From positions 41,562,401-41,626,400 of the forward strand of contig CM049317.1 of NCBI GenBank assembly GCA_026874595.1: 64,000 nt of DNA, in the 5' to 3' direction. This DNA comes from Sipunculus nudus. Taxonomy: Eukaryota; Annelida; Sipuncula; Golfingiida; Sipunculidae. Below, piece by piece: positions 23,471-36,604 of this stretch (position 1 is its first letter; each line of letters starts with the position of its first letter). Made by a program: the position numbers and the translations under genes. The notes beneath the pieces are model-generated. The model had not been told where the DNA came from. It was given only the letters and a program-made list of their open reading frames with translations, and searched no databases.

Positions 23471-26411
23471 AAATACAGGTGGCTCCACCAGTATGCAGAA
23501 ACTAATAAAAACACTTAATGGTCAATATCCATGCAAAGAATCATGATGATCTCCGTATTAGTTGTTCAGATACTTCAGCTTTTGTATCAAATTGTCCATT
23601 ATTCTGAGGGATACTTCAGAGTCCTATAGCTTGAAGGTTATGGGTAACAGAGACCTAATTTCAAGTTTCCACAGGCACTCTTCATGGGCCTCCTTGCATG
23701 ACAAGAATGAAGTTTCTAGGTCCAGTTGTTGCAATTTGTACCCTGTTGACAGATAACCACATCTTTAAAGGTCTCGAAAAAAAGAGAAAAAAAAATCGTA
23801 AAAATTTGAAAAAAATAGAGGTGGCGCATCCAGTCTGCAGAAACTGATGGAACAGCTCATGATCAATATGTATGCCAAAAATCATGACCATCAGTGTTGT
23901 AGTTATTCAGATACTGCACTTTTTGTATCAAATTTTCCATTATTCTGGGGGGTATTTTGGAGCCATACAGCCTTAAGAATATGGGTAACAGAGACCTAAT
24001 TTCAGGTTTCCATGGAGAATTTTCATGGGTCTCCCTGTGTGTCAAGAATGAAGATTCTAGGTCCAGTTTTTATGATTTGTGCCCTGTTAACAGATGTTCA
24101 TATCTTTAAAGGTCTCAAAAATAGAGAAAAAAATTCGTAAAAAATCTAAAAATACAGGTGGCACCACCAATCTGCAGGAACTGATGGAACACCTCTTGAT
24201 CAATATGTATGCCAAAAATCATGACCATCAGTGATGTAGTTATTGAGATATTGAAGTTTTTGTATGAAATTTTTGACTACTCTGGGGGGTAATTTGGGGC
24301 CCCATAGCTCAAAGGATATGGGTAACAGAGACCTAATTTCTGGTTTCCATGGAGACTTTTCATAGGTCTCTCAGTGTATAGAGAATGAAGATTCTAGGTC
24401 CAGTCGTTATGATTTGTGCCATGCTAACAGATGACAGCATCCTTAAAGGTCTCAAAAATAGAGGAAGAAATCGTAAAAAAATCAAACAATATAGGTGGCG
24501 CCACCAGTCTGCAGGAACTGATGGAACATCTCATGATCAATATGTATGCAAAAAATCATCATGGACCTCTCAGTGTGTCAAGAATTAAGATTCTAGGTCC
24601 AGTCTTTACGATTTGTGCCTTGTTAACAGATGTTCACATTTTGAAAGGTCTCAAAAATAGAGAAAAAAATTCGTAAAAAATTGAACGATACAGGTGGCGC
24701 CACCAGTCTGCAGGAAGTGATGGAACATCTCATGATCAATATGTATGCCAAAAATCATGACCATCAGTCAAGTAGTAATGAGATATTGAAGTTTTTGTAT
24801 GAAATTTTTTACTTTTCTTGGGGGTACTTTGGGGCCCCATAGCTCAAAGAATATGGGTAACAGAGACCTAATTTCTGGTTTCCATGGAGACTTTTCATAG
24901 GTCTCTCAGTGTGTCGAGAATGAAGATTCTAGGTCCAGTCGTTATGATTTGTGCCACGTTAACAGATGACAGCATCCTTAAAGGTCTCAAAAATAGAGGA
25001 AAAAATCATAAAAAAATCGAACAATACATGTGGCGCCACAAGTCTGCAGGAACTGATGGAACATCTCATAATCAATATGTATGCCAAAAATCATGACCAT
25101 CAGTGATGTAGTTATTGAGATATTGAAGTTTTTGTATGAAATTTTTGACTACTGGGGGGGGGGGGGGGTACTTAAGGGCCCCATAGCTCGAAGGATATGG
25201 TTAACAGAGACCTAATTTCTGGTTTCCAAGGATATTTTTCATGGACCTCTCAGTGTGTCAAGAATGAAGATTCTAGGTCCAGTCGTTACGATTTGTGCCA
25301 TGCTAACAGATGACAGCATCCTTAAAGGTCTCAAAAATAAAGGAAAAAAATCGTAAAAAAATTGAACGATACAGGTGGCGCCACCAGTCTGCAGGAAATG
25401 ATGGAACACCTCTTGATCAATATGTATGCCAAAAATCATGACCATCTGTATTGTAGTTATTGAGATGTTGCAGTTTTTCTAAATCAAATTTTCCATTATT
25501 CTGGGGGGTAATTGGGAGCCTCACAGCTCAAATGATATGGGTAACGGAGACCTTATTTCAGGTTTCCATGGAGACTTTTCATAGGTCTCTCACTGTGTCA
25601 AGAATGAAGATTCTAGGTCCGGTCTTAACGATTTGTGCCCTGTTAACAGATGTCCACATTTTTAAAGACCTCAAAAACAGAGAAAACAATTCGTAAAGAA
25701 TTGAAAAATACAGGTGGCGCCACCAGTCTGCAGAAACTGATGAAACATCTCATGATCAATATGTATGCCAAAAATAATGACCATCAGTGATGTAGTTAAT
25801 GAGATATTGAAGTTTTTGTATGAAATTTTTCACTATTCTGGGGGGTACTTTGGGGCCCCATAGCTCAAAGGATTTGGGTAACAGAGACCTAATTTCTGGT
25901 TTCCATGGAGACTTTTCATAGGTCTCTCACTGTGTCAAGAATGAAGATTCTAGGTCCAGTCTTTACGATTTGTGCCCTGTTAACAGTTGTTCACATTTTT
26001 AAAGGTCTCAAAAATAGAGAAAAAAATTCGTAAAAAATCTAAAAATACAGGTAGCACCACCAATCTGCAGGAACTGATGAAACATCTCATGATAAATATG
26101 TATGCCAAAAATCATGACCATCAGTGATGTAGTTAATGAGATATTAAAGTTTTTGTATGAAAATTTTGACTATTCTGGGGGGTACTTTGGGGCCCAATAG
26201 CTCGAAGGATATGGGTAACAGAGACCTAATTTCTGGTTTCCAAGGAGATTTTTCATTGACCTCTCAGAATGTAAAGTTACAAGATTCTAAGTCCAGCGGT
26301 TACGATTTGTGCCAGGTTAACGGACAGACGGACAGATGGACAGACAGACAGACGGACGACGGACAAAGAGTGATCGCTATAGCTCAGCATGACTGAAAGT
26401 CAGCTGAGCTA
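23471..26411 (+). mobile_element. Family I element, subtype Ic, body and 3' end
   Basis: Nine tandem units of about 337 bp, one shortened to 199 bp, are marked by GGTGGCGCCACC or close variants at 23478, 23820, 24157, 24494, 24693, 25029, 25374, 25713 and 26050. Each unit contains CAGTCTGCAGGAACTGATGG, ATCATGACCATCAG, a GGGGGGTA box, GGGTAACAGAGACCTAATTT and GATTCTAGGTCCAG. The last unit runs into a GGACAGACGGACAGA tract and a diverged terminal hairpin, 26380-26411. With the 5' segment at 22108 this is one 4.3-kb element split by a family II insertion. Confidence 0.85.
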
Positions 26412-26882
26412 AAAACCCATTAATTTTGATTCATCCTCATTTGCAGAATTCCTTTCCAGATATGCAACTTCCATTTGAGCCACTGTCATTTATGCAACTC
26501 CCCGATGTGTTACATTCCAGCAGGGTAACATATTTTACATCAAACACTATGAATTATATTTAATTCTTGTGAGAGTAGTTTTACAGTGTATGACATGGTA
26601 AGGCTTCTATTCTGTGACCAATAACGTATGGTTGAACAAAATATGGTGACACCTTGCATTTCTGGGACATGGTTTAGTCACCTGGTCACAAGGTGGATGC
26701 TTTGCAGCTCATTAGATAGCAGAACTGGTTCCCCAGTATTACCTGACTTCGTTTCAGCCTTTGCATTGAACAATCTGCTGCTTTTAGTGGGCCTGCCAAG
26801 GCTGATCTTTTTCACTTTAAGGGCATTGCTTGTTAATAGCAGGCATCCACATGTTAGATCAATCAGCAATAGAGTGAAGAAA
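26412..26882. other. Unassigned sequence with one 91-codon frame
   Basis: An open frame from 26628 to 26903 on the plus strand, with a similar-length frame opposite, has no recognised domain. It ends inside a family I terminus. I do not call it a gene. Confidence 0.4.
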
Positions 26883-26961
26883 CTAGTGGCCCATGGGTCA
26901 TGATGCTCAGCTGATATTAAAGGAATATTGAACAATGAGCAAATGACTGCTAGAGTGCAAA
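26883..26961 (+). mobile_element. Family I solo 5' end
   Basis: CTAGTGGCCCATGGGTCATG plus GCTCAGCTGA form a family I 5' terminus, but only about 78 bp follow before another 5' terminus begins. The block AATGAGCAAAATGACTGC after it also follows the 5' end at 14946. The second element appears to have inserted here, or the first was truncated. Confidence 0.65.
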
Positions 26962-27690
26962 CTAGGGACCCATGGGTCCCGACACTCAGCTTAATTTGCC
27001 TCTAAGGATAGGTTAATGCTTTTTATGGGTATGGGTCTTGTGATCAGTTTGAAGCTAACTTGTTTACCAAAACTGGAGTTTTCATCCATAAACTAATTTG
27101 TCAATGGATGGGCCCTGTGACCTTGACCTTTGACCTCAAAATCAATAGGAACCTTCCCCTATTGGCAGGTACACCATGTTGAAGACAGAAGGTTTGGGAT
27201 ATAAAGTTTGGCCTAAAATGCATCAACAATCTTTTTAAAGAAGTAAGTCCTGTGACCTTGACCTCTGACCTATGACCCCAAAATCAAATGGGTTCTTACA
27301 TTATCAGTAGTTCATATATAAGTCAAGTTTGAAACAAATATGTCAATCCAAACTGGACTTGTCATCTTGAAACAAATATGTGGACAGATGGCCCTTGACC
27401 TTTGACCTGGTGACCCAAAAATCAATCTGGTTCTTCTCCTATTGGCACGTAAGCTATATGTGCAAGATGGAAGGTTTTGGATGAAAAGTTTGGCTTAAAA
27501 TGCATCCTCAGTCTTCTTATATTTGGGTCAAAAATCAATAGAGTTCTTGCTTTAGTCAAGTTTGAAATCCATATGTCAATCCAAACTGGAGTTATCATCA
27601 GGAAACAAATTTCATGGACATACAGAAAGATGAACAGATGAACAGACAGGGTGATTAATATAGGGCATCAAGCGGGGCTCTAATAAACAA
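26962..27690 (+). mobile_element. Family I-like element with nuclear-receptor-type repeats
   Basis: It begins CTAGGGACCCATGGGTCCCG (palindrome GGGACCCATGGGTCCC), then a CTCAGCTTA box. The body has about three diverged units, each with TGTGACCTTGACCTTTGACC, and includes perfect DR1 sites at 27124-27136 and 27396-27408. It ends in an ACAGATGAACAGACAGG tract and a weak hairpin around 27662-27684 (TAGGGC..GGGGCTCTA). The 3' boundary is approximate. Confidence 0.55.
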
Positions 27691-29190
27691 CACAAGGTTT
27701 CAGGAAACAGATGAAACCACAGTATATAGGGGCAGGGAGAGTGGATGTAGACATCTCAGGTGCATTGTGAGTAGATGAGGTTGAGAGGTTGAGTAGTCTT
27801 CATGATGTTGCAAGTCACCAGAAGTGTAGCGCCAGATCGGCCCTCTGACATTACGGCCAGATCCCTGCCCTGTCAGGGGGAGGACCCTAACTGAGTTGTG
27901 TTTGTCACGGCTACAAGAAGTGTAACAGGATGATGGCGCGTCTGAAGGAGGGCTAGCAATTTATATATTTACTTATTTTTTTCATTATATGGCCTCTTCC
28001 TGCGACCCCCCCCCCCCCATGACATGCTTCAGTGCACTAGTGCAACCATGATACCCAGTCGCACCAGTGGACTTGCTTCATGTGAGGGGGTCTAGGATCG
28101 AGGCTGATTATGCCCGGTTATTTGGCAAAGGGATTAACCCAACGGCGGTCATTAATAAGATTAACTGGAAAAGCCTTGCAGACGACCATTATTAATGAAA
28201 TCAAAGTGATTAGAAAGTGATCGGGATTATTTCCTTCTGGTATTAACTGCGCATATATAATCACCAAAATGATTTATTGCTCCTCATAGCATGTAGGAGT
28301 TGGCCTAATTTTGACATTTCATTTTTGAACTTGATGGGGATGATTTTGTTTTAGTATAATTTGCTCATATACGATCATCAGAAAATACTCTTAGTTCAAA
28401 ATAATGTCCATGGAGGTAGGAAAAATTGCTTCATTTTTAGAGTTCATTTTCAACTTTTAGCATTGGATTTTTTTTCGCCAGTTTTAGGATATGGTGTATT
28501 GAGTATGAACAATGGAGGATTTAATCTAATTTCTGTGAAAGGAACACACACACACTTATTGTTCATCTGGTCAGCACATACATTGATAGCAAGGACACAA
28601 AGTCATTCACATCATACACATTCATCATCTATTATGACATGATAACAGAATTAGAACAAAACAAAAAAATATTAATTCAACAACTTTATTCACACAAATA
28701 TCAATGGAACAAAACTGATGACTAAGCACCTAAATTAATGGACCTAGTTAACACAATATTCTCAAGGGAAATAATGCAGGGGGTTTCCGCGAGAGTTTAC
28801 ATTTTTATGTTACACAGGAAGTCAGACCCCCTTCACACTAAGCACTCCAATAATCTTTTCCCATTCTTGGCAATTATTGACACCACAGAAGGGTGTAGTG
28901 TATTACTGGTGGACGCTGCTTATTGACAGAATGTATATGATATATATGGGATGAACTGTTTCACCTTGTTGCAGTAGTGATGCAATGTCATACAGAATGT
29001 TCAATACAATGGGAAATTAATCCCCTACTATTAAATAAATGAAGACTCGGAAAGATCACGGTGTTTATATGCACCGATTCTGGTAAAGTGGTTATGGACA
29101 GGGAACTAATATGGTATTGTCTTCATGCATTAGTTCTGAAGGTAAAAAAGAATGTGCAATAAACTGAAAATTGATACCATAATTTTAATA
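27691..29190. other. Unassigned sequence
   Basis: The region holds a C-run at about 28009, an ACACACAC stretch near 28545 and frames of up to 93 codons (28361-28642) without recognisable domains. No RNA gene or element terminus was seen. Confidence 0.4.
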
Positions 29191-29865
29191 TAATGATGAC
29201 GGAACACAGGCATGTGGAAATTAGAAATTTTGCGTAACCAATAAATATATATCTGAATATATAAGTTGATTTACAATTCTTAATAGCATCTTCATTTATC
29301 CCAAATTTTGTCCAAAAACAACACATTATACATTCACATGTATTATTTTTTTACCACTAACAATATATATATTTTATAAATTTGCAAAACAATAAATATC
29401 TGAAAATTTAACTTGATTCAGAATTTACAATTTTAAATTGCACCTTCATTAATCCATAATTTGGCTCATATATTATCATATTACGTATCCTGTTGGGTTT
29501 AATTTTATTTTAATTTGTCAAAATTATTGAAAAGGGAATTAATTTATTTAGAGTATTTCATTATGTCTAGAAAACCAAGTGAGCTTTACATTTCAATGTA
29601 ATTTCTGTGTCAATTAAGGAAGAAAACGATAGGTTTCACATTACATTTGGTGCCGGGGGGGGGGGGGGGGGGGGGGGTTGATATGAAAATTAATGTACAC
29701 TTGTTACAGCAGGGGATGTCCCAAGTGACCCATTATGAATCAGGTAAGCAGAGAGAGATGCATTGAATGCCCTCCAGTGACCAAAGTGGGCTGCATGACA
29801 ATGCAATTGACACAATAAGAGCCTCTAAAAAATATTTCAATAACTAGCTTAATTTTGCCATTACA
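29191..29865 (+). mobile_element. Family I subtype Ib fragment (old, no termini)
   Basis: The sequence aligns with elements B (about 3420-4060) and H (about 12010-12660). Shared blocks are ATATATCTGAATAT..AAGTTGATT, TTTGCAAAACAATAAATATCTG, a G-run at 29655-29677 and TGTTACAGCAGGGGAT. It is more diverged than B is from H and lacks both ends. Confidence 0.65.
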
Positions 29866-31650
29866 CACTTCAGTATTTCTTGCAAACCCTTCGTACGGCT
29901 GCGTGGCAGAACAAAGTTAACCAAGTTGGAACGATCATTTTAGTTAAGCTTGATTGAGCGCGGTTTACTTCTGGATTGGCGTACAAAACAGTGTCCAATC
30001 TAGAGCACGGGAGGTATAGGGCTATTTCTGATCGTGTATATTTTAACGCAGCCCCCCCCCCCCACCCCCTATATTTATTACGAATTATGCAAATTAAATT
30101 TATTTGATAATAGCCAGTTATTCTACTTGTAATGATGGACCGCTTACTTTTGAAAACATTCAAAATAATATCAGCGAGGTTTGTAATATTCTCCATGAGG
30201 TGTCCGAAAATGTCCGGCTTTTATATGGTCCTGCCGAAATCAGTTTCGGAATCATCCTCCACGGAGGGTCAAGGACTATAGCGACATTCTTGACATTGCG
30301 TGGATAAATCCTCTACAGGCAATCCTAAGGCCGAAGGCGGAAAAAGCCAACCTATTTAAATCTCTTTGTTAAAATGGCTGCGAACATGTGACTATGAGGT
30401 TTTGATTTTGAAAATTCAGAATGAAATAAGCTAATTTGGATATCAGATCGCCATATACCTATGCTTGCAGCATCGTATTTGTGAGCACTGGAATTGTTGC
30501 ACATGCACGGATTATTTCCCGCTATGAAACCACATGAATGAAACTACACTCGCATGCGCGTAGTGTACTATGAATCTCTGTTTGGCTCTCTTTCTAGGGC
30601 TGCTGGGCGATCGCAGCTAATCGCTTGAAGCCCGGTAGGTCGTCTTATGCAAATAAACTCTTTAATCAAATATACACACAATGAAAATGCTAAAAATTGC
30701 AATAGGCACCTGTGTTATTTGTGGCCAATGCCGCGTTATGCCGCTATTCTAAGGGCTCCGAATCGTTTGATGCAAAAAAAAAAAATTCTAAAATGATGTT
30801 CATCAGTATATACCTACGTTTAATATATTTGTTTATATTAGTTTGTTATTTTTCCTTGCATTTGTTTACATTTCTAAGGGGTAAACTTTTAATTAATTTG
30901 ATATATATGATTAAATTCCCGACTGGTATAGTTTCACCATATTTTACATATTGTGTTTTTTTAAATGTGTTTCTGAGGTTTTTTTTCGATGATTGACAAC
31001 AGATAGATCCTATCTTAAAGATGTTTTAAGTGATATTTTAAAGAAAAAGACTGTTTGCTGATTTTTCTTGATTTCTGACTGGGTGGCTCTGATGAACCCT
31101 GATATTGCTAACATGTGCGTTTGTAATTCGAATTGTATATTACATGGCTATTTTTATTTGCCTGAACTTTCCTTTACTTGTTGTTAGCTTTTTATTGCCA
31201 CCGACCTTATAACATACTTCAAATTAATAGTTTAATTTGCAACAAGTGTCCTATACCGGTTATTATAAACTTTCAAGTTGTTTAAGTAAGAAAAATAGAT
31301 TGATTGGTTTTACAAAAATGTTTTAATGGACTGATTAGTTTTACAAAAATGTTTAAATTGATAAAAGTTTAAAAAGAAAAAATCTTGATTTTTTAAAAGT
31401 TTTTCACTGGCCCATCAAGAAAATAATGAGGATATCCTGTAGATACTGAGAATACTTTATTTGCCCTACTCATTGTAAACGGGAACATATAGTTCCTATC
31501 TATTCATGTCATCATTTGCAAAATTTATATGGAAAAATGGCGGTTTTTATATCTTTAATGTTTGAATTATATTTATTTTTTTATTTTTTCCCTTCTCCTT
31601 CCCATCACTGTCCATTTCTTTGTTCGAGATACTTTTTATTAAATAAGTTA
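29866..31650. other. Unassigned sequence
   Basis: There is a C-run at about 30051-30062. The part from 30100 to 30650 is richer in CpG than its surroundings and has frames on both strands (longest 108 codons on the minus strand), none with a recognised domain. The part from 30700 to 31600 is AT-rich. Confidence 0.35.
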
Positions 31651-32030
31651 GGCCTTATAATTATGAAAGGGCTCACAACTTCAAGAAATTACACAATACT
31701 GACTAATTTCTGGTATGTACATGGCAAATATATAGAGAAATATTTATATCAAATATGATCAATATCAGATCAGAAGTTTTGATGATCTTGAAAGTTAAGA
31801 ACTGGCTTTAAATGGAAAATTTAATTTTTACCTAAATATTTAAAAGGAACGAAGTTGAGCGACCCAATTTTCGGTATGGTAGGGTTTTTTTGGGAGGACA
31901 TCTTACCATATGCCGCATTTCGGATTCATATGTCCAACGGTTACAAAAAAATACCCTACTAACGGACGGACGCCCGGACGACGGACAATGGACATGGCTA
32001 TAGCTCAGATGACTTTTAGTCAGCTGAGCT
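31651..32030 (+). mobile_element. Family I 3'-end fragment
   Basis: This is diverged family I sequence from about CTCACAACTTCAAGAAATT through TTTCTGGTATGTACATGG and TTTTCGGTATGGTAGGG, with a GGACGGACGCCCGG tract. It ends at a degraded terminal hairpin at 32001-32030 (TAGCTCAGATGACT, TTT, AGTCAGCTGAGCT). The 5' part is missing. Confidence 0.75.
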
Positions 32031-33429
32031 CAACATATTAATTATCCCTAGACTGAATGGGAAATTTTCAAAGCAAATAAATCACTCTGAACATAATATT
32101 AAGGACTTCATACTTTATTGGGGGTTCACCAGAATGTTAATTGCAAACATTATTTAGAATTACAAAATAACATGGATAATATACATCTGAAACTTGAAAG
32201 TACTATATCTACCAAGGGATTATTCTACGCTTTTCTATGGTCCTTTATATATGTGCCACATCCCATCTGAAAATTGTTTTTTTTCTTTTAACAAGAAATT
32301 CACCATTCATCAATTTAGGCTCAACTTTGAACTTTGAACCTTTTTAAACTTAACAGCACATACATAATCCTTCTTTCGCAAAAAAGGGATTCTTGAAAGA
32401 TAGAATAATTCCTGGTATCAATAAATCTTCCATAAAAAGATTCGAAATATATGTCCGTAAAATCTGAGTTTCTGGTGCGACTTTCACCTATTCCAACTTG
32501 TGCTACTATCCTTTGAATACATAAAATGAGTGCATTAATGGAGTAAATTTTATATTGAACTCATCAATTGTTCAGAACATAGGATCCAGATCCATTGTTA
32601 TTTTGCTTGCCTGGACATTCCCTGCAGTGTTCTCCAAAATGACAATATGTATGGGCTTGAATAGGAAGCTGGGTTGAATTCTCTCCAGGGTTTTTTTTTC
32701 ATGTGTGTTTTCCCATATATCTAAAGCAGAAAACTTTGTTTTAATATTTTTAAATACTTAACTTACAATAGGAACTTTAAAAAAACTAACATTAAAAAAA
32801 ATATTATCAACTTTGAATATTATTCATAAAAAATCCATTTTAATACTATTAAACCATGTGGACTAAATTTTCCCTGTTGTCTGTGGATCTAAAAAAACCA
32901 CAAACCATAGCATGCATACTATACAAAGACACATGATATCAGGTGTCAGATTTACTAGAATTCTCTGCACGAACTGCTCTAAACCAAACTATTTTCAAAA
33001 TATATTAATAATATAAAATAATTTAATTAGCATATTGATTTTTTTATTATAGGGAACTTAATATGAAACTTCCTATTACTGTAGGTAAAAAAAAAAAGAA
33101 AAGAAACTGAAACCCTAATGGATAAATTTTTTTTAAATATGGTCATGATATATAGAGTAAAAAAGGCAACATGACAGCCTATATGTACATCTGCAAAAAA
33201 AGTATTTACATATACTTCTATATACTTACAGTTACAGTGACATTGTTATTTGTATAAGAAAATATTAAATTTTAAAATTTACATGACAATCTTTAACAAT
33301 AACACTAACACTAAGTAATAGATAAACTGTGTGAAAATGTAACATTACTGATTCTTTTAAAGAGCATGACGTGATTATTCATGGTCATATGGCATAGTTT
33401 GTCAGTAATCCATGGCTCACCATAGCAAT
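32031..33429. other. Unassigned AT-rich sequence
   Basis: I see no gene, RNA or repeat terminus. The sequence is strongly AT-rich with short A and T runs. Confidence 0.4.
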
Positions 33430-33900
33430 TTATTTGCGTCTTGCAGGCCCTCCGACTTCGGACACCGAACATCCCGGAATACAAACCAGCGTCCTTGAGA
33501 CCTTGACATTTTGGCTGACGACAATTCCGCAACTCGCTGCGCTTAACCGTTTATCAAACACTGTAGAAAAAGCGTACTCCAGTAATATTGTATCCTCTGT
33601 GAAAATGAAGTCTATAGAACGTAGAAACTATAAAATTATGAACTTCTTAACGAAACTTAGTGTTCCACATGCCGAAATATCCCCGCCTGACAGTCCCGCC
33701 CAGCAGACGACATGACTATAGTGCACTCCTTATCACTACGCGGGCCCACACGCAGCGTAACGTCAAAGAGACCGCGGATTACGCTACAGGAAATAGTTCT
33801 TTCATTGTAAGCAAATATGTCGTCAGACTGTGGGCACGTTATATTCATCAGTTTAAATTGCTTGAAATTGCACAGTATAAACAAACGGTCAAGATATAAA
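33430..33900. other. CpG-rich patch, possible exon or promoter
   Basis: This patch has markedly more G+C and CpG than the surrounding AT-rich DNA and no match to the window's repeats. On the plus strand a pyrimidine-rich stretch ending TTGCAG (33446) opens a frame of about 89 codons to a stop at 33713-33715. It is rich in T, S, P and L with no recognised domain. On the minus strand ATGGTGAGCC near 33425 resembles a splice donor, and an 83-codon frame spans 33657-33908. Either a terminal exon (plus) or a first exon with promoter (minus) would fit; neither is established. Confidence 0.28.
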
Positions 33901-34324
33901 ACTGACATTTTGAAGATTAGTTAAGGGTTTCCTGAAAATATGAGATATATTAAAACCTGGTATTCGATTTAAGTTGTTCTTATTAAGTTAAATAAATATA
34001 AGATTCATTTAAAATAAAAATATAAATAAACTAAAAATTAAATTATTTTATTAATATTTTATAATATTTATTTATCTGATTATTTATTATTAATATGATA
34101 TTTTTTTAAAACTATGAATATATTATTTTTATTATAACTATCATTAGGCCTCTTATTGCAATATTTAGTTATCAAAATTAAAATTGATCATAAAATCAGA
34201 AATAATATATTAATGACATTATATTAAGATATCATAATGTAATATAAATAATTATTGTAATTCAAATGATAATTATAATGAAAAATAATATTAATAGCAT
34301 TAAAAAATAGAATATTTGAATACA
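33901..34324. other. Very AT-rich sequence
   Basis: Almost pure A/T with ATTATTAATATTTTATAATATTT-like blocks. The blocks resemble the AT-rich part of the 800-bp tandem repeat that follows, but no unit boundary can be drawn. Confidence 0.4.
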
Positions 34325-36604
34325 TATTCAATAACATAAATAAGAAATAAACTATTTTATTAATATTTTATATTTATTTATCTGATTATTTTCATAATAT
34401 TCATCATGTTACCATAGTTTCCTATATGTTACTATGGGGTCTTACTCCTAGCTGTGTTTTTCCTAGAGGCATTGAAAATTAACTATAATACCTCAAATAT
34501 ATTACTAATTAATTTCCTATACTTTACTGTAACCCCTATAGGTTACTATAGATGTATATAGTAAACTATAGGATATTTTGGCTGGGTAAATACAGACTTT
34601 ATATGTTTATTATCCAGAAAAGTGATGTTTATACTGGTATTACATAGGCTAGCCTGGAGGGACCCATGTGAATATGTGGTTCCCTCGACCTAATCTCAGT
34701 TGAGAAGTAAATCTTGTGATGAGTTTAAATAGATAAAAAAAACATGAACATACGTCACGTAGAACAATTTCACAGTTAATTAATTACTTCTCAAAGATTT
34801 AATAATATATCATTGTTTTTATATTTTGTTTTGTAACAAATACGAACATGCCACATGGCACCGGCCATGGGCCCACATGTGGAACAATGCAGTGCAATCT
34901 GGACAATGCCCTCATTGGCCCCATGTGGGCACTACCTGTGTCCGCCCATATTCAATAATATGAATTAGAAATAAATTATTTTATTAATATTTTATAACAA
35001 AAATTACTTATCTGATTATTTTCTAATAATATTCTAAATTATGTTATATTAAATGATATTAATGGAAACTACAAACTAACATATGCTTTGAAAATTGACA
35101 ATAAATACTTCACGTGACAAAAGTTTCTTTTTATGTGACTACAGACTCCTGCAGTTAATTAAGATTTTTCTATAGGTATTGAAAATTGACTATAATACTC
35201 ATCATGTTACCATAGTTTCCTGTATGAAACTATGCGGGGTCCTATTGCTAGGTGTGATTTTCCTAGAGGCATTGATAATTGACTCTAATACCCCACATAA
35301 TACTAATTAGTTTCCTGTATTTTAATATAACTCCTATAGGTAACTATACATGTAAATAGTAAAATATAGGATATTTTGGCTGGGTAAATACAGACTTTAT
35401 ATGGTTATTATCCAGAAACGTGATGTTTATTCTGGTATTACTTGGGCTAGCCTGGCGGGACCCTTGTGACTTAACCCACTTGGCTCCCTCGACCTAATTT
35501 CAGTTCAGAAGTAAATCTTGTGATGAGTTTAAATAGACAAAAACATGAAAATACGTCACGGAGAACAATTCCGCAGTCAATTAATTACATCTCAAAGATT
35601 TAATAATATATCATTGTTTTTTTTAAATTTTTTGTAACAAATACGAAAATGCCACATGGGACCCGCCATGGGCCCACATGTGGAACAATGCAGGACAATC
35701 TGGACAATGCCCTCATGGGCCCATGTGGGCACTACCTGTGTCCGCCCATATTCAATAATATGAATTGGAAATAAATTATTTTATTGATATTTTATAACAA
35801 AAAAATTATTTATCTGATTATTTCCTAGTAATATTCTAAATTATGTTACATAAAATGATATTAAAGGAAACTACAAACTAATATATGCTTTGAAAATTGA
35901 CAAAAAATACTCCACATTACTAAACTTTCCTTTTTGTGACTACAGACTCCTACATTTAATTAAGATTTTTCTATAGGTATTGAAAATTGACCATAATATT
36001 CATCATGTTACCATAGTTTCCCATATGTTACTATGGGGTCCTATTTCTAGCTGTGATTTTCCTAGAGGCATTGAAAATTGACTATAATGCCCCAAATACT
36101 ACTAATTAGTTTCCTATATTTTTATATAAACCCCTATAGGTTACTATACATGTAAATAGTAAACTACAGGATATTTTGGCTGGGTAAATACAGACATTAT
36201 ATGGTTATTTTCCAGAAACGTGATGTTTATACTGGTATTACATGGGCTAGCCTGGCAGGACCCTTGTGACTTAACCACGTGGCTCCCACGACCTAATCTC
36301 AGTTCAGAAGTAAATCATATGATGAGTTTAAATAGACAAAAACATGAAAATACGTCACGTAGAACAATTTCACAGTTAATTAATTACATCTCAAAGATTT
36401 AATAATATATCATTGTTTTTTATTTTATGTTACAAATACGAACATGCCACATGGGACCTGCCATGGGCCCACATGTGGAATAATGTAGGACAATCTGGAC
36501 AATGCCCTCATGGGCCCCATGTGGGCACTACCTGTGTCCGCCCATGCCCATGTCTGCCCATGTGAAGCCCATATATACCCACGTGGGCCCCTCGTATACG
36601 TGCT
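34325..36604. repeat. Tandem repeat, ~800-bp unit, about 2.8 copies
   Basis: Units start at GTTACCATAGTTTCC at 34408, 35206 and 36007 (periods 798 and 801), preceded by a shortened unit from 34325. Each unit has TGTGATTTTCCTAGAGGCATTG, ATAGGATATTTTGGCTGGG, GCTAGCCTGG and a G+C-rich palindromic block around CCATGGGCCCACATGTGG. An AT-rich tail with TTATTTATCTGATTATT follows. The third unit runs into a CCCATG-rich tract at about 36540. Nothing suggests coding. Confidence 0.85.

Noticed and set aside
30360-30400. AAAATGGCTGCG as a gene start near 30370
   Set aside because: The frame closes after five codons and no splice donor is evident.
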